Source: Flavicella sp965243265 (GTDB lineage Bacteria; Bacteroidota; Bacteroidia; Flavobacteriales; Flavobacteriaceae). From it: a DNA stretch of 64,000 nucleotides. This document shows, one piece after another, positions 59,220-64,000 of the stretch. Every line of letters begins with the position of its first letter. Position 1 is the first letter of the stretch. The stretch lies in the NCBI GenBank assembly GCA_965243265.1, contig CBDEUL010000006.1:395594-459593 (forward strand). The letters run 5' to 3'. The position numbers were made by a program, and so were the translations under genes. The notes below the pieces were generated by a model that saw nothing but the letters and a program-made list of their open reading frames with translations, did not search any database and was not told the origin of the DNA.

Positions 59220-59398
59220 CAATGTATAAAAAACATAGGGCGTTTGTGTTAAATCCAAAGTTCTGTGCATAATAACAAAGTCCGCTAAATATAAAATTTG
59301 GCATTTAAACCAAAAATAAAAGCAAAATATTTATATTTAGCTAAGTTATAAATTGAAACGATAGTGCTTATTAACTGCCCTACGTTTCTTATACTAAA
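59212..59398. repeat. attC-like folded site after the GHKL-nuclease gene
   Basis: It begins at GGGCATAAC (59212-59220), the exact reverse complement of GTTATGCCC at 57190-57198, and overlaps the gene's stop codon. GTATAAAAAACATAGGGC (59224-59241) pairs with GCCCTACGTTTCTTATAC (59377-59394) with 16 of 18 positions complementary. The 135 bases between are A+T-rich. It ends near TAAACGTAGCAG. The second of two such sites, each closing one gene unit. Bases 59220-59456 hold nothing else recognised. Confidence 0.5.
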
Positions 59399-59456
59399 CG
59401 TAGCAGTATACTCACAACAACAAATTAAATTCGATACTTTCAGTAAAAAACAAGCA

Positions 59457-60725
59457 TCAGAAATACTGCCCTATTCCAAAAACCAATCCGTGGGTATCTT
59501 CCGTTAATCCAACACCGTAATCTATTCTAAATATTGCATTCACTATTTTTTTATGAATGAATCGAAGTCCCAAACCAGAAAAAACAACAATATTTTCTTC
59601 TTCTATAAAATCATTAAAATCTCCTCCAGGGTTACGCCAAGAACCCGAGTCTACAAAGACGTTTCCTTGTAAACTAAATACACCACTATCTATAAACGAA
59701 TGTCTATATTCTGTATTTAAAACAATAGAACCCGTTCCTCTATCAATTACATTTCCAACCCCTCTAATATTTACATTATTGTCTAAAGCAAAAGGAGCAA
59801 AAGGAGAATCGTTATTTGTTGCCAAACCTACACGTAACCTAGAAGCAAAATTACCCCTAGAACCCAACCTGTTGTAAAACATAAAGTCATTCCATCCTAT
59901 CAAAAAATTTGGTGAAGATATATTGGTTTCAGAAGTCACATATTGAAAATTAAATACGCTTTGAAATCCAGAAACATACTGACAACTAGAACTTAAATTG
60001 TCGTATTGATAAATAATTTTATACAATATTTTATCTTCAATTAAATCCAATACCGGAGGCGTTATATCTCCCTCTTCTGGTTGATATTTATAATCTTCTG
60101 TAAAAATATTTACTCCTGCACGCATTCTATTTTTCCCATCAAACTCATACATTCCCAACACTTCGTACGAAACATTATTGTATTTATACTGAACAGTTCC
60201 TCCACTAAAAAACACAGGCTCTAAAGATGTAAAATCCTGATAGCTAAACGACAGTCCTAATTTATTAGAAAAAAGATAAGGCACCTGAAAACTCAAACGA
60301 TAAGAATCATAAACATCTTTTTGATAAAAACCACCTATTGTAATGTTTCTACCTAAAAAATTGTATTCTGAAACTCCTACCCTATATGCCAGTTCTTCAT
60401 TATTTGAAGTATATACATTAAACGAGGGAATAATTGTAAAATTTTCTTCCAGTATGTATTGTACTGTATAACTATTAGGGGTTGATTCAATAACTTTATA
60501 AGCAGCATTGGCAATTGCTGGCAAACGTGTTAAAAAACGAATATCTGCCTGAATTGTAAGAGAATCTAATTCTTGATTATCCTCCACTGATACTACTCGT
60601 TCCAAAAAACTTTTCTTTAATTTTTCAGCACCTAAAAAAACTACTTCTTTAACAGTCTTATTCTGTGCATTTAAAGAAAAACACAGCAACAAAACAAAAA
60701 GAAATAGCTTGTTATTTTTACACAT
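59457..60725 (-). CDS. Short Omp85/BamA-family outer-membrane protein
   Basis: A 422-residue outer-membrane protein. Signal peptide (LFLFVLLLCFSLNA), one POTRA-like domain at about residues 25-95 (KEVVFLGAEKLKKSFLERV, LTIQADIRFLTRLPAIA), then a 16-strand-like barrel. The barrel shows NFLGRNITIGGFYQKDVYDS, DNNVNIRGVGN (the RGxG-type lid-loop motif), and a C-terminal aromatic residue in GIGQYF. The single POTRA is fewer than the five of BamA, so it is probably a TamA/TpsB- or patatin-like relative. It is read after the barrel gene 33 bases upstream. Role unknown. Confidence 0.8.
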   Translation of the reverse strand: MCKNNKLFLFVLLLCFSLNAQNKTVKEVVFLGAEKLKKSFLERVVSVEDNQELDSLTIQADIRFLTRLPAIANAAYKVIESTPNSYTVQYILEENFTIIPSFNVYTSNNEELAYRVGVSEYNFLGRNITIGGFYQKDVYDSYRLSFQVPYLFSNKLGLSFSYQDFTSLEPVFFSGGTVQYKYNNVSYEVLGMYEFDGKNRMRAGVNIFTEDYKYQPEEGDITPPVLDLIEDKILYKIIYQYDNLSSSCQYVSGFQSVFNFQYVTSETNISSPNFLIGWNDFMFYNRLGSRGNFASRLRVGLATNNDSPFAPFALDNNVNIRGVGNVIDRGTGSIVLNTEYRHSFIDSGVFSLQGNVFVDSGSWRNPGGDFNDFIEEENIVVFSGLGLRFIHKKIVNAIFRIDYGVGLTEDTHGLVFGIGQYF

Positions 60726-60758
60726 AATTGTGAATTTACAAAATTGTAAATCAATATT

Positions 60759-61643
60759 TTAATTAGAAATAAAACGCAATCCTAAATTAATTGTTTTTCC
60801 CAGACCTGTTTCAGACCCTCTTACAAAACTAGTATAAGATGTTTCTATATTTAAAGCATTGGTTAACTGATATTTTACCCCCAAACCTAACTGTGTATAT
60901 TCTTGACTAAAATCATTCCCTAAATCTATCAATACATATTGTTGCGCCTGTCCATAAACCGTAAAATTATCTGATGGAAAATAGCTTAAAAACACACTCA
61001 AAGGCACTCCTAAACTTGTATTTGCAAATCCTCCCTCTGAAGTACCCTCTGCTGAATAAGTATCTTCTTTCCCTAAATGCAACTGCGTATCTATCTCAGA
61101 AAATAATTGAAAATCTCCACTCGGAAACGTGTAATCATAGAAAAACTTTGTTTCCCATATATAACTTTTCTTATCTAAAAACACTCCGTATTCTGTTTCA
61201 TGAGCTACCAAAGGAATAACAACAGCTGTACGTACAGAAAAATTTCCAATAGATGAAATAGGTTGAAAGCTAATACTTGGTGCTATAGAAGTAAGACCTG
61301 CCCTAGAAACACCTTCTTCATTTTGAAATGCTAATGGCGAAAACCAACCTTTTCCTCCTCTTGTTGTAGATTTTATATTTACAACTAACCCTACATTAAA
61401 ACGAGCATCTTCATGAACACCTCTAAAATATTCTATGGTAGATGTATAAAAATTTTCACGAGGAATGGTTCCTGTAAATGTATCTTCAGTTTGGCTATAA
61501 AAATTATTAAACCATTTGATATCATTTTGCCCTTTCTTTAATAATTTTGAAGGAGTATATACTTGGATATTGCTTTCTTGAGCCCTTACTGTAACTGTAA
61601 AAACAAACAATAAAAATATTGAAAGTAAACTTATTTTTTTCAT
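60759..61643 (-). CDS. Outer-membrane barrel protein of unknown function
   Basis: A 294-residue protein with a signal peptide (ISLLSIFLLFVFTVTVRAQ) and an even alternation of hydrophobic and polar residues consistent with a 12-strand barrel (for example NFSVRTAVVIPLVAHETEY, NTSLGVPLSVFLSYFP and the closing TINLGLRFISN). No transport or catalytic motif was recognised. It is the first gene of a two-gene operon with the Omp85-like protein. Likely a surface or channel protein. Confidence 0.7.
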   Translation of the reverse strand: MKKISLLSIFLLFVFTVTVRAQESNIQVYTPSKLLKKGQNDIKWFNNFYSQTEDTFTGTIPRENFYTSTIEYFRGVHEDARFNVGLVVNIKSTTRGGKGWFSPLAFQNEEGVSRAGLTSIAPSISFQPISSIGNFSVRTAVVIPLVAHETEYGVFLDKKSYIWETKFFYDYTFPSGDFQLFSEIDTQLHLGKEDTYSAEGTSEGGFANTSLGVPLSVFLSYFPSDNFTVYGQAQQYVLIDLGNDFSQEYTQLGLGVKYQLTNALNIETSYTSFVRGSETGLGKTINLGLRFISN

Positions 61644-61869
61644 AATGGTATTATAAATGATTCTTTTCTAATTATTTAATTACATACACAATCAGTAAAC
61701 CTACCACCTGAATACTTACAACCTTCTATTAATTTAGAATAAATTTAAATAGATGAATTATTTTTAAGGTCTCTAAAAAAGTAACGACAGACCCATGGAA
61801 GTAAAAGCTCTTTTATTTTGAAAACACCATTCATCAAAAAGATAGTACCTTCAACTAAAACAAAATTTT

Positions 61870-63246
61870 ATGAAACATATTGTCATTATTGGAAACGGAA
61901 TATCTGGAGTTACTGCTGCTAGACATATTAGAAAACTCAGCGACCATCGGATTACCATTATTTCCAAAGAATCTGATTATTTTTTCTCGAGAACAGCTCT
62001 TATGTATGTTTTTATGGGACACATGAAATTTGAGCACACTCAACCTTATGAAAACTGGTTTTGGAAAAAAAACAAAATTAACCTTGTCAATGCATATGTT
62101 TCAAAAATTGAAAACACAACCAAAGAAGTTGTTTTAGACAATGGTACAACCATACAATACGATGATTTAATTATTGCTACAGGTTCTAAACCAAATAAAT
62201 TTGGGTGGCCTGGACAGGATTTAAAAGGAGTACAAGGACTCTACTCTAAACAAGATTTAGAAAACTTAGAAAACAATGCCAAAAACTGCAAACACGCCGT
62301 TATTGTTGGAGGAGGTTTGATAGGTATAGAAATGGCAGAAATGCTACACTCTAGAGGTATTTCGGTAACTTTTTTGGTTCGTGAAAATAGCTTTTGGAAT
62401 GGGGTTTTACCTGCTGAAGAATCTGAAATGATCAATCAAGAGATTCTAAACAATCATATTGATTTACGCCTAGGTACTAATCTAGTTGAAATTTTAGCAG
62501 ATGAAAATGGAAACGCCAAAGCAATAGTTACGGATAAGGGAGACACTATAAAATGTCAAATAGTTGGTTTAACCGCTGGCGTAAGTCCTAATATAGACTT
62601 TGTTAAAAATACTGAAGTTGAAATCAACCGAGGAATACTTGTCAATCGTTATTTAGAAACCAACATCAAAAATATTTATGCCATCGGAGATTGTGCAGAA
62701 CAACACCAAGGTATTGATAAAAGAAGACCTATTGAAGCTGTTTGGTACACAGGTAGAATGATGGGAGAAACTGTAGCTAGAACCATTTGTGGAACACCTA
62801 CAAAATACACACCTGGACATTGGTTTAACTCTGCCAAGTTTTTTGATATTGAATACCAAACTTATGGCTGGGTATGGGCAAAGCCTAAAGAAAACGAACA
62901 ACATTTTTATTGGCAACACCCTAACGAAAAAAAATGCATCCATATCAACTATGATAAAAGCACCTCGCTATTTATAGGGATTAACACTTTTGGAATACGA
63001 CTAAGACATAAAATGTTTGATAAATGGCTTACCGAAAAAGAAACTGTACAACATGTACTCACACATTTAAAAGATGCCAATTTTGATCCTGAATTTTACA
63101 AACAACACGAAGAAGAAATTCTTCAAAAATTCAATTCAGAAAATGGAACAAACCTACAACCAAAGCCTAAAAAGTTGGAAACGTATTTTTTCAAACTCTT
63201 AATACAAAAAAATGAAAACAATAAAAAATATAGGATTAATCATTAG
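61870..63246 (+). CDS. FAD-dependent NAD(P)-disulfide-type oxidoreductase
   Basis: A 458-residue flavoprotein. FAD motif GNGISGVTAARHIR at residues 8-21, followed by the ATGSKP motif, a second Rossmann domain VIVGGGLIGIEMAEML around residue 145, and the FAD-ribose motif NIYAIGDCAEQHQG. These match the pyridine nucleotide-disulfide oxidoreductase group including NAD(P)H oxidases and nitrite-reductase-like electron-transfer proteins. No redox-active CxxxxC pair is present, so it is not a disulfide reductase. Its end overlaps the next gene by 35 bases; the pair probably forms an electron-transfer unit. Confidence 0.88.
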   Translation: MKHIVIIGNGISGVTAARHIRKLSDHRITIISKESDYFFSRTALMYVFMGHMKFEHTQPYENWFWKKNKINLVNAYVSKIENTTKEVVLDNGTTIQYDDLIIATGSKPNKFGWPGQDLKGVQGLYSKQDLENLENNAKNCKHAVIVGGGLIGIEMAEMLHSRGISVTFLVRENSFWNGVLPAEESEMINQEILNNHIDLRLGTNLVEILADENGNAKAIVTDKGDTIKCQIVGLTAGVSPNIDFVKNTEVEINRGILVNRYLETNIKNIYAIGDCAEQHQGIDKRRPIEAVWYTGRMMGETVARTICGTPTKYTPGHWFNSAKFFDIEYQTYGWVWAKPKENEQHFYWQHPNEKKCIHINYDKSTSLFIGINTFGIRLRHKMFDKWLTEKETVQHVLTHLKDANFDPEFYKQHEEEILQKFNSENGTNLQPKPKKLETYFFKLLIQKNENNKKYRINH

Positions 63247-64000
63247 CCTTATTGGATTTACATTCTTTACAGGAAGTATATTTACTGGAACAAATAAAGT
63301 AACCCAAGAAGTCTTTAATTCTTGGATTGCTACTTCTAATATTAAGAGTGAGTTCTTTATAGAGAAAGCACAAAAAAAGGTTGTTGGTAAAGAGTTGAGT
63401 ACCGCTACGTTGTCTACAGAAATTATTAAAATAGCCAAAGCTTCAGATGCCTATCAATTAAGTCAAGAAAATATTGCTTGGGAAAAAGTAATGAAGCTGA
63501 AATGGAATAAAACATCTAAAGAATATGTATACCCTTTGGCTAGAGCCTCTGCAACGGGTTGGGTCTCAGAAAATCAATTACTATTCTTTTGGTTAACCTT
63601 TGACTCGCAATTCTAGGAGGAATTATTGCGTTTGGATCAGATTATAAAATATTAGGACCAGCCGGAATAAAAAATAATGGAATCATGCAACATTCAGCAA
63701 CCAACAAGGGCTGGATGGGAATGATTGCTTTCATTTACTTTGTTGGGTTTTATGTTTTACTGTATTTCTTCCCAAACTATTTAATCAACCCTATTTTGGC
63801 TGTAAACCCTGTTAATCTTGCCTTAAGTGGTAATGAATCTAGTCAATGGTTTTTATATGGGTTTATGTATTGTTCTGTTATGACCGTTTTTGCCATTCGT
63901 ATGTTTATCAAATACAGACATAACAATTACCAATTACTAAGAACAGGAGTTGTACTATTTTTTCAAATAGCTTTTGCTTTTTTAATCCCAGAAATACTAG
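63212..64000 (+). pseudogene. Frameshifted polytopic membrane protein, C-terminus beyond window
   Basis: The frame from the ATG at 63212 gives 134 residues to TAG at 63614-63616 (MKTIKNIGLIISLIGFTFF at the start). After a break near 63599-63604 the next frame is open to the window edge and codes for an extended membrane protein (LAILGGIIAFGSDYKILGPAG, then GWMGMIAFIYFVGFYVLL and SGNESSQWFLYGFMYC). The two parts read as one protein if a single base is missing near 63602. Either a disrupted gene, a sequencing error, or programmed frameshifting. The latter part resembles polyferredoxin-like membrane proteins; without the Fe-S region in view the family is tentative. It is cotranscribed with the FAD oxidoreductase. 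Confidence 0.6.

Overview
The window is a chromosomal segment from a low-GC, probably marine member of the Bacteroidetes, most likely family Flavobacteriaceae. The evidence is lipoproteins with Bacteroidetes-style lipoboxes, C-terminal type IX secretion (T9SS) sorting domains, repeated TAnnTTTG promoter elements (the Bacteroidetes -7 box) just upstream of many starts, and gene content typical of flavobacteria (GSCFA protein, YHYH protein, DUF547, choice-of-anchor I lipoprotein, arsenosugar genes). No ribosomal RNA and no prophage were seen.

Layout. (1) 1-14750, minus strand: a surface-polysaccharide locus read from a promoter at 14743-14750. It makes nucleotide sugars: a UDP-GlcNAc 4-epimerase with a WbpO/TviB dehydrogenase, a WbpB/WlbA 3-dehydrogenase, rmlBACD for dTDP-rhamnose, ugd with UDP-GlcA 4-epimerase, wecBC, a VioA-like aminotransferase and an acyltransferase, plus a Wzx flippase. 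Glycosyltransferases must lie beyond base 1. A second sugar pair (WbpE-like aminotransferase and galE) sits at 45.5-47.7 kb. (2) 14.8-20 kb: initiator tRNA-Met, era, a small membrane protein, a choice-of-anchor I lipoprotein behind an apparent three-repeat Pho-box-like site, and der. (3) 19.9-22.6 kb: REP-like repeats, then a 5'-truncated RHS polymorphic-toxin gene with a putative immunity gene, enclosed by 25-bp inverted repeats. (4) 22.6-34 kb, minus strand: TPM protein, ion channel, RND pump, membrane fusion protein and an unusual substrate-binding-protein/TolC fusion; then BI-1, TPM, lemA, MerR and M23 peptidase. (5) 34-49.5 kb: mostly housekeeping genes (alaS, gpmI, map, apbE, OmpA-family lipoprotein, fabD, yhhQ). 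(6) 49.5-55 kb: an arsenosugar biosynthesis operon (DUF547, arsS, rhodanese, TIGR04282 glycosyltransferase, DM13 protein, PNP, arsM) followed by a fatty-acid-hydroxylase gene. (7) 56.2-59.4 kb: an accessory island of two genes, a membrane-anchored NERD/zinc-ribbon protein and a GHKL-ATPase fused to a Shedu-like PD-(D/E)XK nuclease. (8) 59.4-64 kb: two outer-membrane barrel proteins, a FAD oxidoreductase and a frameshifted membrane protein.

The most interesting region is 56.2-59.4 kb. Each of the two genes starts after a short motif (GTTGGCAGC, GTTATGCCC) whose exact reverse complement occurs after the same gene (GCTGCCAAC, GGGCATAAC). The junctions between and after them are long imperfect hairpins. 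This is the geometry of integron cassettes with folded attC sites, but the boxes do not match the classical consensus well and no integrase is in view. Both cargo genes look like candidate anti-phage or anti-plasmid nucleases. The second notable structure is the inverted-repeat-bounded RHS segment at 20179-22632, which could be an invertible or mobile silent toxin cassette.
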